A stretch of 64,000 nucleotides of DNA. It comes from Fuerstiella sp041398845 (GTDB lineage: Bacteria > Planctomycetota > Planctomycetia > Planctomycetales > Planctomycetaceae). Positions 1-9,052 of the stretch are shown here, piece by piece. Location of the stretch: the NCBI GenBank assembly GCA_041398845.1, contig JAWKTZ010000006.1, positions 1,736,001 through 1,800,000 on the forward strand, written 5' to 3'. The notes under the pieces were generated by a model. The model was given only the letters and a program-made list of their open reading frames with translations, made no database searches and was not told where the DNA came from. The position numbers and the translations under genes were made by a program. Positions within the stretch are counted from its first letter, which is position 1. Each line of letters opens with the position of its first letter.

Positions 1-932
<932 letters not shown>

Positions 933-986
933 GGAGGCAGGCGTCTTCGGCAGGATCTTTGGTTCATTGATGAGAGGAAGGGGTCT

Positions 987-1063
987 GGACCGCTAATCAA
1001 CGCTAATGATGCACCGATAGCTTCCAGGCTTCATTCGCGTTGATTAGCATCCATTAGCGGTCC
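987..1063. repeat. Imperfect inverted repeat (GCTAAT-type intergenic palindrome)
   Basis: The left arm at 987-1009 begins GGACCGCTAAT and continues CAACGCTAATGA. The right arm at 1031-1063 is its reverse complement with an extra 10-base GGATGCTAAT unit. A 21-base spacer separates the arms. The right arm encodes the last residues and the stop codon of the small gene at 1031-1252. The element also lies just upstream of the gene starting at 932, so it sits between two minus-strand transcription units. Confidence 0.8.
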
Positions 1064-1252
1064 CCCTGCGATCTCATTGTCTCGGCGTTGCCTAATGTCT
1101 TCAGCGCGGCCAATGATTCTGGACTTTCCGAGTTCCACACACAACGCGCTCAGTTGCGAACACTCTTCGAGCCTCCGCGAAATTGCTTCCGGCGACATGT
1201 CGACTGGCGAGCGCTGCGTTTGGTCGAGCTTTCTAGGACGGGAGTTCATCAT
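1031..1252 (-). CDS. Small helical protein partnered with a nucleotidyltransferase
   Basis: This is a 73-residue protein with an amphipathic, probably helical middle (MSPEAISRRLEE, then LSALCVELGKSR). I chose ATG 1252, which has a purine-rich GAGAGCGG just upstream; ATG 1264 or 1249 are possible. It overlaps the last 20 bases of the nucleotidyltransferase gene upstream, so the two are probably translationally coupled. The last ten residues (GPLMDANQRE) and the stop are encoded by the right arm of the inverted repeat at 987-1063, so this tail is probably acquired. No enzyme motif is visible. Its place next to an AbiEii/MNT-like nucleotidyltransferase suggests a partner or antitoxin role, but that is inference. 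Confidence 0.6.
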   Translation of the reverse strand: MMNSRPRKLDQTQRSPVDMSPEAISRRLEECSQLSALCVELGKSRIIGRAEDIRQRRDNEIAGGPLMDANQRE

Positions 1253-1706
1253 TTCCGCTCTCAAGGTACTTAATGTCGAGGAGATCCTGTGGCCGACCTG
1301 CCGTTCTCTTCATCGCGGCGAGTCCTTCCTTCGACACGACACAGACCTCTTCTCCATCAAAGTCTGCGATCACTCGATCCTGCCACACAGACTCAAGTGA
1401 TGGTGCCACAAACATAAGATCCAGTGGCACCACAACATTGTCAATCACTTTTGAGATCCGAAAGATCTCTCGAGCGTCTGAAGTCCCGGTTCCGAATGGA
1501 ATTATTCCGGCTGGAATGACGAATCCAGCGGCTTCTGCCAACGCCTCAACACGCTGTAAGTCCTCACGGCGAATAAGAATGTCAATATCCTTTGTGGCTC
1601 GAACGAAGCCGTGAATCGCCATCGCAAGACCGCCACAAACGGCATAGTCTATTTCCGACGCATTCAGCGCTCTTGTCAGCGCAAGCAGGTCCTCTTTCAG
1701 ATTCAC
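1233..1706 (-). CDS. Nucleotidyltransferase-fold protein (AbiEii/MNT-like)
   Basis: A 157-residue protein starting with GTG at 1706. It shows the minimal nucleotidyltransferase pattern: GGLAMAIHG at residues 25-33 and TKDIDIL at 38-44, giving the helix-turn GG motif and the DxD metal-binding pair (D40, D42). Proteins of this size and pattern are common in bacterial toxin-antitoxin or abortive-infection loci (AbiEii/DUF1814-like), where they transfer nucleotides to RNA, protein or small molecules; the target here is unknown. The start overlaps the stop of the upstream gene as GTGA, and its own end overlaps the small gene downstream, so the three are probably one transcript although the first is functionally unrelated. 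Confidence 0.75.
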   Translation of the reverse strand: MNLKEDLLALTRALNASEIDYAVCGGLAMAIHGFVRATKDIDILIRREDLQRVEALAEAAGFVIPAGIIPFGTGTSDAREIFRISKVIDNVVVPLDLMFVAPSLESVWQDRVIADFDGEEVCVVSKEGLAAMKRTAGRPQDLLDIKYLESGNDELPS

Positions 1707-2545
1707 GGCCTGGCCTCAACCTTCTGACCTTCCCGTCGCAACGCCGGATCCTTGTTCTCCGACGGGATCAGGCGGATCTCACGGCAATCCATGACGGCTC
1801 CGCCCGCCTTCTTCACAGCGACCAGCTTCAGAACAATGTCGTCTCCAGCAGGCAACTGAATCTGGCCCATCGACCGCCACAGGAAATTCTGAAAGTGGCC
1901 GGTGTCCTGAACCTGCAACCCAACCTTCTGATCGCCGACTCTTACTTCAATATCACTTCCACCATGCCCCTTGCCGCAACCCTGAAAGATTTCCACATCG
2001 TACTTCGCTGCCGTGTCGACTTTCAGGTGCCATTCGGCGAAGTCCTTTTCGACCGTCCAGTAACCGACCGTGTTCTTATGAGGTTGAGGCTCAAACCGCA
2101 GCTTTTCACCATGAGTCTTCGCGAACTTCGCCGGCAAAGAAATCACTCCGTCATTGTCTGCTTCCGCAACGACTTTGCCATCAAACGCCAGCGGTGCTGC
2201 GTCAGTGACAAGTTCCAGGCGGAACGGTTTCTCTCCCGGAGGCTTTGACAGATGAACGGTCCACACGTCGATTTCCGAATGCAGCTTCATTGGTTTATCG
2301 TCACCCTGCCCCAGCCATCGAACCAGCGGAATGACGTTGGCCATGCGAGGAAGATTGACCTTGTTGTCCTTCGGCAGTTCATCCAGTTCGATGATGACCG
2401 ACATGGCAGTGCGATACGCTGTCCCTGAATCCAGCTTCAACTCCGGAAACGCGATCGCATCTGAAGGCAGTTCCGCAATGGCGTGGTTGGGCTGCAAAGG
2501 AACGCAGGCGACGAAGAACGTTGCAATGAATAGTCTATGCTGCAT
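1703..2545 (-). CDS. Secreted protein of unknown function following a sulfatase
   Basis: A 280-residue protein. I chose ATG 2545 because it begins a clear signal peptide (MQHRLFIATFFVACV, charged then hydrophobic) with GGAA about 8 bases upstream; a start upstream at 2599 would put hydrophilic residues first. The C-terminal 110 residues (from WTVEKDFAEW to DCREIRLIP) resemble the beta-sandwich modules often attached to planctomycete fucosidases and sulfatases, which suggests glycan binding; this is by eye only. No catalytic motif is evident. It lies 34 bases downstream of the sulfatase stop and probably serves the same substrate. Its stop overlaps the GTG of the nucleotidyltransferase. Confidence 0.75.
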   Translation of the reverse strand: MQHRLFIATFFVACVPLQPNHAIAELPSDAIAFPELKLDSGTAYRTAMSVIIELDELPKDNKVNLPRMANVIPLVRWLGQGDDKPMKLHSEIDVWTVHLSKPPGEKPFRLELVTDAAPLAFDGKVVAEADNDGVISLPAKFAKTHGEKLRFEPQPHKNTVGYWTVEKDFAEWHLKVDTAAKYDVEIFQGCGKGHGGSDIEVRVGDQKVGLQVQDTGHFQNFLWRSMGQIQLPAGDDIVLKLVAVKKAGGAVMDCREIRLIPSENKDPALRREGQKVEARP

Positions 2546-2579
2546 CAATTTCGTTCCACTGAAGAGTTTGACTTGTGAT

Positions 2580-4073
2580 TTACTTTGGGCCTGAGGCATT
2601 CACCTGATCCGCGTTGCGATCTTCCCCCGGCGTGATCGCGCCGGTCTCGTCGACTTCCGCCCTGGATAACGGTTTTCCGGTCATGCGATGGAAAGTGTCC
2701 GGGCGAATCTTCTCGGGAACGCTGTCGCCCGTTTCGTCCATCCACATTTCAAGCATGGCTGTTAATGCCGACTGTTGTTTTTGAAAAGACGGGCTGCCAG
2801 CCAGGTTCTTCAACTGATGTGGATCGTCGACGAATTTGTACAGTTCCACTTCCGGCCGCGGTGCCAGAAACACGTCCTGTTGTGCGGCCGAAAGGCCCCC
2901 TGCATCTTTCAACGCCAACAGTTTTTCATGCGATGGCGAACGCACAGAGTCCGCCGGTCCCTGCCAGGGAAGCTTTGGCCGAAAATTCTTCACCAACAGA
3001 AAGTCGCCGTGCCGCACACTGCGGCCGTGAGCTTCATAATCGTGCCAGTTATGTTCGGAAAAGGCGTATTTCCGAATGCTGGCTGAAGAATTTTCAAACA
3101 ACGGCTGCATGGAAACACCCTGCATCGTTTCCAGGACACTGCAACCAGCGACCGATAGAATCGTCGGCGCCAGATCGATCACGCTCACCAGGCTTTCACT
3201 TGGCCCGTGCCGTTGAATGCCCTGCGGCCAGTGAGCCACCAGCGCCGTCTTCATCCCGGAATCATGCAATCGAGTTTTCGCTCGAGGAAACGGACGCCCG
3301 TTGTCGGCCATCACAAACATCAACGTGTTTTCGTAAACGCCCTGCTCTTTCAGTTCGGCCACCACTTCACCGATGTAGTGATCGAACCGAGTCACTTCGT
3401 TGTAATAGGAAGCAAGATCGGCTCGCGTCGCCGCATCATCTGAAAGAAACGGCGGCACAACGACATCTTTCGCTTTGTGCATCGGACCGTATCGTTCGGC
3501 ATCCCATTGCTTGTCGGCATCCCAGCCTCGATGAGCATCATACGCCGCGAACCAGAAGAAGAATGGCTTGTCCTTCGGGCGTTGCTTTGTCACGTCGACC
3601 CAGTTGGCATGGCCTCCGGAATTCTCCTTTGACTTGCCTGCATCCACATGATCAAACGGCACCGGCCGAGCTCCCGGTCCATTTTTCGGAGCCGTCGACG
3701 TCATGTGATGCTTGCCCGACAGAGCTGTGTAGTATCCGGCTTCCCGCAACAGTTCCGGAAACCACGGCAGGTGTCCGGAAATCGGTTTGTGAAGCTCTGC
3801 TCCCTGACCGTTATTGTGCGGATACCGCCCCGTGATGATACTGGATCGACTCGGACTGCAACTACTCGCCGTCAGGAACGCTCGATCGAAACGAATGCCG
3901 CCTTCGGCAAGAGCGTCTATGTTTGGGGTTCTCGCAGCCGCGTTGCCGTAACAGCCATAGTCGTTCCAACTGACGTCATCCGCGAGGAACAGAATGATAT
4001 TGGGGGAATCCGCCTCCACCGGAATCAAAAACGAGACAAGACCGATGAACAATATGAGAGACCGTAGAATCAC
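2580..4073 (-). CDS. Type I sulfatase, N-sulfoglucosamine sulfohydrolase-like
   Basis: A 497-residue secreted arylsulfatase-family enzyme. The signature CSPSRSSIITG at residues 72-82 contains the cysteine (C72) that is converted to formylglycine; the metal-binding ADD lies at 31-33 and KHHMT-type and DNGRP motifs follow further along. The overall order resembles heparan N-sulfatases, so the likely substrate is a sulfated polysaccharide, plausible for a marine planctomycete. I chose GTG 4073, which starts directly at a signal peptide (ILRSLILFIGLVSFLI) and has GAATGAAAG upstream; the open frame extends to 4238 but that part lacks signal-peptide character. An FGly-generating enzyme is required and is not in this window. 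Confidence 0.9.
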   Translation of the reverse strand: MILRSLILFIGLVSFLIPVEADSPNIILFLADDVSWNDYGCYGNAAARTPNIDALAEGGIRFDRAFLTASSCSPSRSSIITGRYPHNNGQGAELHKPISGHLPWFPELLREAGYYTALSGKHHMTSTAPKNGPGARPVPFDHVDAGKSKENSGGHANWVDVTKQRPKDKPFFFWFAAYDAHRGWDADKQWDAERYGPMHKAKDVVVPPFLSDDAATRADLASYYNEVTRFDHYIGEVVAELKEQGVYENTLMFVMADNGRPFPRAKTRLHDSGMKTALVAHWPQGIQRHGPSESLVSVIDLAPTILSVAGCSVLETMQGVSMQPLFENSSASIRKYAFSEHNWHDYEAHGRSVRHGDFLLVKNFRPKLPWQGPADSVRSPSHEKLLALKDAGGLSAAQQDVFLAPRPEVELYKFVDDPHQLKNLAGSPSFQKQQSALTAMLEMWMDETGDSVPEKIRPDTFHRMTGKPLSRAEVDETGAITPGEDRNADQVNASGPK

Positions 4074-4276
4074 TATTGGACTTTCATTCAGCGAAATACA
4101 AAGCGAACCGAGTCGCTGCCCGGACCGCCTCAAGGCATCTGACCTCCCGGACCCCGACAAAGAATTGTAACCCAATCGGACAAATTTCCCTATTCTCAAC
4201 CTGCTTCCATTCTCTGCACGCGAAATCAACTGTGACATCGCGCCAACAACGTCAGCGCCCGCCGAGGCGTCTCGGC

Positions 4277-5686
4277 CTACATGTTGGTTTTCGTGTCACC
4301 CCCACTACCGCCAGCGACTTTTTGGAGCGCTTCGCTGATTTGTTTGTCGAAACCGTGGTCGCGGCTGTAGATGCGGAAGATGATGAAACTGGTTGGCAGA
4401 CTGCGAAACAGTTCGTCATCGTCCAGTTCGAAAGACTGACCACTGGCCGGGTCAAACCAGAAGTTCTGTTTGCCGGATGGCTTGCGAGCACTCGGGCGAT
4501 GGTAGTGTCTGGCCACGTCGACTCGTAGCGGAATCTGTTTCAGATCGTCCGGCAGAAAATCGCGGACGCGGCGTTCCACCAGATCGGGTTCAGAAAAAAT
4601 GGTCGTACTTTCGGCCTGACCGGTGTGAAAGTGCATTGTGCGTTCAGACGCCATTCGCCACATCTCGTCGCGGTTGATGATCGCCTTCCAGTGCTGGCCA
4701 AGTTCCTGCAATTCCGGATCGTCGCTGTCCGCCCACCGAATCACATCCACCAGAAATGACGTTTCTGTCAATCCCTGATAAGCATCCAGGTGCTGCAGAG
4801 GATTGCCGGGAAACAGTCGGCGCATGGTTGCCGCAAAGTAGTCTTCCAGAGCAATGTCGATGCCGCGAACGGTTCGATGGAAATAGATCGTGCGAAACAG
4901 GTTGGCTCGCGTTTCGATAAAATTAATCAGCGTCGGCAGACCACGAGAATGAATCGTCAGCCCGTCTTTGGTGAAAAAGCTGTAGTGAATCAGGCGTGAA
5001 ATATCGAATGCTTTGGTGTTGTAGCCGGACATGTAGGCATCGCGCAAAACGAAGTCCATGTTGTCAACGGTGTAGATGCCACTGAACAGTGAACGCAGTT
5101 TGCGCAGCCAGTCGGGATGTCCATCTTCGTCTTCCGTTTTACCACTCGGCCGCCGAATCAGCCACGCCACCTGTCGAGGATCGAGTTCTTCCAGGGGTTG
5201 TATTCTGCCATTGGGATTGCGGCGCACACGACGAATCATGTCGCCCAGTTCGTGCTCAATAATATGACCGCCCATGTCCTCATGAGTCAGCCCGAACTGA
5301 TCCAGATAGTGGTCGTCAAAAAAATGACCGAATGGGCCATGGCCAACATCATGCAGCAGACCGGCAATGCGTACAAGGCTTTCCACGTAAGCTCGCGAAG
5401 GAACGTTGCGGCAGACATCCGCAAGGCTCTCGTACCATGCCGTCACAACAACACTGCCAAGGTGCATGACGCCCAACACATGCTGAAACCGCATATGTTC
5501 GGCTGATGGAAACACCCACCATGCCGTTTGCAACTGATGAATCTGCCTCATCCGCTGCACCCACGGGTGGTCGATCAGATCCTGCTCGGCCGCCTCATCA
5601 ACAGGCAACCCGGTACGGGAAATGAACGGGATGTAACCGTGAATGGGATCGTGAGACAGACTTTCCGTCGTAAAGTCGCGGGGCAT
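4277..5686 (-). CDS. HD-domain phosphohydrolase (dGTPase/SAMHD1-like, COG1078)
   Basis: A 469-residue cytoplasmic protein with no signal peptide. The N-terminus (SHDPIHGYI) and the HD metal site are typical of COG1078: FQH at 68-70, LLHDVGHGPFGH at 111-121, and the later aspartate in DNMDFVLRDAY. The family includes deoxynucleoside triphosphate triphosphohydrolases related to SAMHD1, which cleave dNTPs to nucleoside and tripolyphosphate. Nucleotide specificity cannot be read from the sequence. It is followed on the same strand by nothing closely coupled (203 bases to the sulfatase start) and preceded by the zinc-ribbon gene 91 bases away. Confidence 0.85.
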   Translation of the reverse strand: MPRDFTTESLSHDPIHGYIPFISRTGLPVDEAAEQDLIDHPWVQRMRQIHQLQTAWWVFPSAEHMRFQHVLGVMHLGSVVVTAWYESLADVCRNVPSRAYVESLVRIAGLLHDVGHGPFGHFFDDHYLDQFGLTHEDMGGHIIEHELGDMIRRVRRNPNGRIQPLEELDPRQVAWLIRRPSGKTEDEDGHPDWLRKLRSLFSGIYTVDNMDFVLRDAYMSGYNTKAFDISRLIHYSFFTKDGLTIHSRGLPTLINFIETRANLFRTIYFHRTVRGIDIALEDYFAATMRRLFPGNPLQHLDAYQGLTETSFLVDVIRWADSDDPELQELGQHWKAIINRDEMWRMASERTMHFHTGQAESTTIFSEPDLVERRVRDFLPDDLKQIPLRVDVARHYHRPSARKPSGKQNFWFDPASGQSFELDDDELFRSLPTSFIIFRIYSRDHGFDKQISEALQKVAGGSGGDTKTNM

Positions 5687-5777
5687 TTCGCAAACCTGTG
5701 TCGCTGGAATTCAAACGCTGCGTTACTGAGCGTCGCGAATCATAGCGAAACAGTTCGACTTCCACAGGCGAGCCGAA

Positions 5778-6428
5778 TCAAAAGCCGAACAGCAGATCCG
5801 CCAATGCGACCAGAGGGTTGTCTTCTCGTTGATGTCCGGACGGCGCGGTTGTCGGCGCTGGCGGAATAAAGGTCACTTCACCTTTTGAGTTAATGTGCAT
5901 CGGCAGAGCTTCCGGTTCGCGTCCACCTTCAGCTCGTTCCACAGTTCGCAATTCTCCGTGATCCAGCCAGACGTATTGGCACTGTCCACAGGAATCAATC
6001 ACGATATTGCCAGGGCCGTAGTAGGGATGCACTTCCATCTTTGACTGGCAGTTCGGACAGTCTATCCGACGGTCATACTGGGAAGCATCCAGCGGCTTCA
6101 CTGCTTCGGCCTCGCGGTCTGCTCGGCGAGCTCGACGTTCGCGTGTAATTGTTCCGAAATCAACGTTCTTCAACAACAGGCCATAACAGCCTCCGCAATA
6201 CAGGACAGGACGACCTTCGATCTGTCCCATGCAGAGCGTCTTCCGGCAGGTCGGACATTCGGCGTCGAGGTCGCCGCCCATGGGAGTGATTCGATCAACG
6301 GTCAGCGGATCATCGACCGTGAAAACCAATGAGCGGCAGTACGTACACTGCATGTAGTCACGACCGGGAACCGATCGCGCCGCTCCGCCGCATTGCTGGC
6401 ACTGATACGCCCTTGTCGAAGTCACCAT
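5778..6428 (-). CDS. Zinc-ribbon protein (zf-TFIIB-like)
   Basis: A 216-residue protein with three CxxC-pair zinc ribbons: C10/C13 with C28/C31, then ECPTC...CGGC, then DCPNC...CGQC followed by YVWLDHGEL. The last pattern is the signature of the zf-TFIIB family (CP.C...C..C.G.WLD.GE). A charged linker rich in arginine (RERRARRADRE) separates the second and third ribbons, and a short hydrophobic tail (LVALADLLFGF) closes the protein. Such proteins are thought to bind nucleic acids or act as metal-dependent adaptors; no specific role is established. The start is ATG 6428. Confidence 0.75.
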   Translation of the reverse strand: MVTSTRAYQCQQCGGAARSVPGRDYMQCTYCRSLVFTVDDPLTVDRITPMGGDLDAECPTCRKTLCMGQIEGRPVLYCGGCYGLLLKNVDFGTITRERRARRADREAEAVKPLDASQYDRRIDCPNCQSKMEVHPYYGPGNIVIDSCGQCQYVWLDHGELRTVERAEGGREPEALPMHINSKGEVTFIPPAPTTAPSGHQREDNPLVALADLLFGF

Positions 6429-6647
6429 GATTCGCTCTTTGAAATGCTGCCGAAAACAAGCCGTCAGAAAGGTAGCTTATGTCCGGGATTTCAAACGAGT
6501 TTTTGACGCCAATGGGAAGTCGAGCGGTTGGGGTCGTGTCGATCGTTTGGATTCTATCGTCGCCTGGCGATCCCGAGAGCCGCGCAAGATCTCTGTCGTT
6601 GCATGGGTTTTCACAGAAATGTGATCGCCACGTACCAGGGGACCGGC

Positions 6648-7847
6648 TTACTCAGCCCCGAGCTTCCGACTATCGCCGAGCAGGTTATTCAGCAACTGGT
6701 TGAGTTCCTCGCCTCGAGCAGACAGAGAAACCACCTTGCCCTGCCTGTCGACCAGGATCGCCATCGGAATTCCCCCCACGCCGTAATGAACGGCGAGAGG
6801 GTGATTCCAACTGCGTTCGTTCTCGTCCTGGCTCATCAGGTTTTCCCACGAAATCTCTTCGCGTTCCACATACGCGGCGTAGGCGTCTTTGGTCTGGTCC
6901 AGATTAATGCCGACAATGGCGAATCCCTTGTCGCCATACTTTTCCAACTGAGCTTTCATATTGGGAATTTCGGCTCGACACGGTCCGCACCAACTGGCCC
7001 AGAAGTCCACCAGCACAACCTTGCCGCGATACGCGTTCCAGTCGAATTCTTCACCATCAACCGTGGTGCCTTTCAGCTCCATAAACTTGCCGGGCAGGTT
7101 CAGTCGTCGCGCAATACCCTCGTACCTGGCAATCTGTGCTGCAGCGCGAGGATCGCCGGTCTTCTTCAGTTCCTTTGCCAGACGATCAAAGATTGGAGCT
7201 CCCATTTGCGGCGTGCTGGACATTTCCAGTGCATCACCCAGTCCAGTGGCGACAGCATAGCTGGTGCTGTCAATCCCATAGGCATCCATGTAGGCCAGCA
7301 GATCCTGGATCAACTGTTGCTGTTGTTTGTCGTCCAGCCGAAAGAAACCGGGCGTGCGAGCTTCCAGTTGATAGCCGGCCACCAGTCGCTTCACTGCGGG
7401 ACGCGGATCGTCCTTCAGGCTGGTGACGAGTCCTGAGAGCTTCTGATTGGCCGACTCATCCACCTGAGCCAGGTTCTGGTACGCGTTGAAGCGTTCCTCC
7501 AGCGCTCGCACCTGAGATTCCGGATCTGGTTTCAAGGCGTCAATGGCGTCACAAGCCGCAAGAACAGCGGCAATCTGCGCCTTAAAGAACGCAATTGATG
7601 CTTCACGCGTCTGCCGGTCAGCCGGCAAGGGTGTCTCCTGCACCTTTTCGATAAAGGCGAATAAGTCTTTGGCGGTCCCGTCTGGAATGGGAAACAGGTC
7701 TTCGACTGACTCGCTCTTCGCCGGATTTTTGGGAGCAGCCGACTTTTCCTGACTCAGAATATTGCCACACCACAGTGACAGGCAGATGCCGACTGAAAAA
7801 GCAAGACACGGGCCGTACACAGGAGATTTCATCAACGGTTTCTTCAT
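6648..7847 (-). CDS. Secreted TlpA-like thioredoxin with helical N-terminal domain
   Basis: A 399-residue exported protein. The signal/anchor helix occupies residues 10-30. Residues 50-245 are helical and contain no recognised motif. Residues 255-390 form a TlpA/redoxin domain with WCGPC at 286-290 followed by a cis-Pro context (GVGGIPMAIL). TlpA-type proteins reduce disulfides or apocytochromes outside the cytoplasm. The gene lies 12 bases after the C13 peptidase stop, so both are very probably co-transcribed, at the end of the MoxR-BatA gene series. An alternative start is ATG 7832. Confidence 0.85.
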   Translation of the reverse strand: MKKPLMKSPVYGPCLAFSVGICLSLWCGNILSQEKSAAPKNPAKSESVEDLFPIPDGTAKDLFAFIEKVQETPLPADRQTREASIAFFKAQIAAVLAACDAIDALKPDPESQVRALEERFNAYQNLAQVDESANQKLSGLVTSLKDDPRPAVKRLVAGYQLEARTPGFFRLDDKQQQQLIQDLLAYMDAYGIDSTSYAVATGLGDALEMSSTPQMGAPIFDRLAKELKKTGDPRAAAQIARYEGIARRLNLPGKFMELKGTTVDGEEFDWNAYRGKVVLVDFWASWCGPCRAEIPNMKAQLEKYGDKGFAIVGINLDQTKDAYAAYVEREEISWENLMSQDENERSWNHPLAVHYGVGGIPMAILVDRQGKVVSLSARGEELNQLLNNLLGDSRKLGAE

Positions 7848-7859
7848 AACGTGCTTCTG

Positions 7860-8861
7860 TTAATTGCGAGCTTCAGACTGGGCGGCAGATTCGTAGAGTT
7901 TCGCCAACGGGATCAGGATCTGTTCGAGTTGCTGAAGGTACTCTGTTTCCGGAACATCCGCCTTTTGCCGGCGCAGTTGTTCGAGTTCCTCTTCCAGACG
8001 GTCCCGTTCATTGCGCTGCTCCAAAGTCAGACTGCGTTCTGCTTCGCTGCGGACAAGATGCCAGCGTTTGGCCAGTTTTCCGTCCACGACGGCCTTTTCC
8101 TGCACGCTTTCTTTGACTCGCACACCTTCGAACAGTTCTGAGCGGATACCTTTCCCATCGCCATTGTCGTCCAACAGCGAATGTTCCGTCGCCAGTCGTC
8201 CGTCCGACTCGTAGTATTGTTCGGTGCGAGCAGACGAAAACAACCACGCTTCGAGCAATGATGTCTGGCCGTCTCGATCGATATCGGCGTCCAGGCCAGA
8301 GATGGCATCGGCCAGAAATCCGCCAAACCGGGTAAATTGAATTTCGTTGCCGTCTTTAGTTCCGGTGATAACGATTCGGTTGGGGCCGCTGAGTGCATTG
8401 ATAAATGGTGCACTGCAGGACGAACAGTTCATGACGGCCACCGGACGTTGTGAAGTCGCCAACAGTTCAGCTGCAGCCTCGGCAGAAAGGTCGGGGCCCC
8501 GGAGATTAAAACGTGCTACTCGACCATCGAACGTGCCGTGCCCAATCAATACCAGCCACAGGGGCTCATCTGTTTTCATACTGGCCGCATTGGAAAACTC
8601 CTGCTGAAGCTGCAGAAGATCGTCGCTGCCGCCGCCTTCTGTGCCAATCAGAGTGAACTCCGCGTCGCCCGATTTCGCCGCCGTTTGCCAGCGGTCGGCC
8701 CATTCAGAAAACATCTGCCCGTATTCCGGGGTGCCTTCTGCACCAACAACAACGACCACATGCTGACGTTCGTCAACAGCCAGGGCGCTGGCGTGCAAAA
8801 CCGCCATCACGCTCAAAGTGATGAGGCTTTGCGGGATTCGACTGATCCAACCATGTGTCAT
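7860..8861 (-). CDS. Secreted caspase-like (peptidase C13-type) protein with EF-hand-like loops
   Basis: A 333-residue protein starting at ATG 8861, with AAGAAGG five bases upstream and a signal peptide over residues 8-28; the open frame runs on to 8996 but lacks these marks. The caspase-clan histidine is in LIGHGTFDG (H108) and the cysteine in MNCSSCSAPF (C146 or, more likely, C149), each after a hydrophobic strand as in legumain/C13 peptidases. Two DxDxDG-type loops (DADIDRDGQTS at 191-201 and DDNGDGKG at 231-238) look like calcium-binding EF-hand or dockerin loops. A charged coiled coil closes the protein (residues 275-325). Its substrate is unknown; position suggests it serves the MoxR-BatA cluster. 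Confidence 0.75.
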   Translation of the reverse strand: MTHGWISRIPQSLITLSVMAVLHASALAVDERQHVVVVVGAEGTPEYGQMFSEWADRWQTAAKSGDAEFTLIGTEGGGSDDLLQLQQEFSNAASMKTDEPLWLVLIGHGTFDGRVARFNLRGPDLSAEAAAELLATSQRPVAVMNCSSCSAPFINALSGPNRIVITGTKDGNEIQFTRFGGFLADAISGLDADIDRDGQTSLLEAWLFSSARTEQYYESDGRLATEHSLLDDNGDGKGIRSELFEGVRVKESVQEKAVVDGKLAKRWHLVRSEAERSLTLEQRNERDRLEEELEQLRRQKADVPETEYLQQLEQILIPLAKLYESAAQSEARN

Positions 8862-9019
8862 CAACGCCTTCTTTCTCTGTCCGCAAGTCGATCGTTCTCT
8901 CCGTATCGCTTCATTGCCGTTCTCAACAACCAAACCCTTCACAACACTATGACCACCTGTCGACCAGTCTGATTGTTCCACACAAATCGACGCCAAACAT
9001 GCTCGACTCAGACGGCCCG

Positions 9020-9052
9020 AGCTCGTGGCTCTCGGAAAAAGGAGCCCGAGCT
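9020..9052. repeat. Intergenic palindrome AGCTCG-type, overlapping a stop codon
   Basis: The arms are AGCTCGTGGCTC (9020-9031) and GAGCCCGAGCT (9042-9052), separated by a ten-base A-rich loop. On the minus strand the element begins with the TAG stop of the gene at 9051-11504. It may act as a transcript 3' structure between that gene and the C13 peptidase gene, but there is no U-tract. Confidence 0.6.

Noticed and set aside
2765..3835. 356-codon plus-strand ORF
   Set aside because: It is antisense to the sulfatase, has no family features, and is rich in Arg/Ser/Pro/His as expected of a shadow of a high-bias gene.
4074..4238. 55-residue N-terminal extension of the sulfatase
   Set aside because: Arg/Ser-rich and lacking any export signal; the signal peptide begins at GTG 4073.
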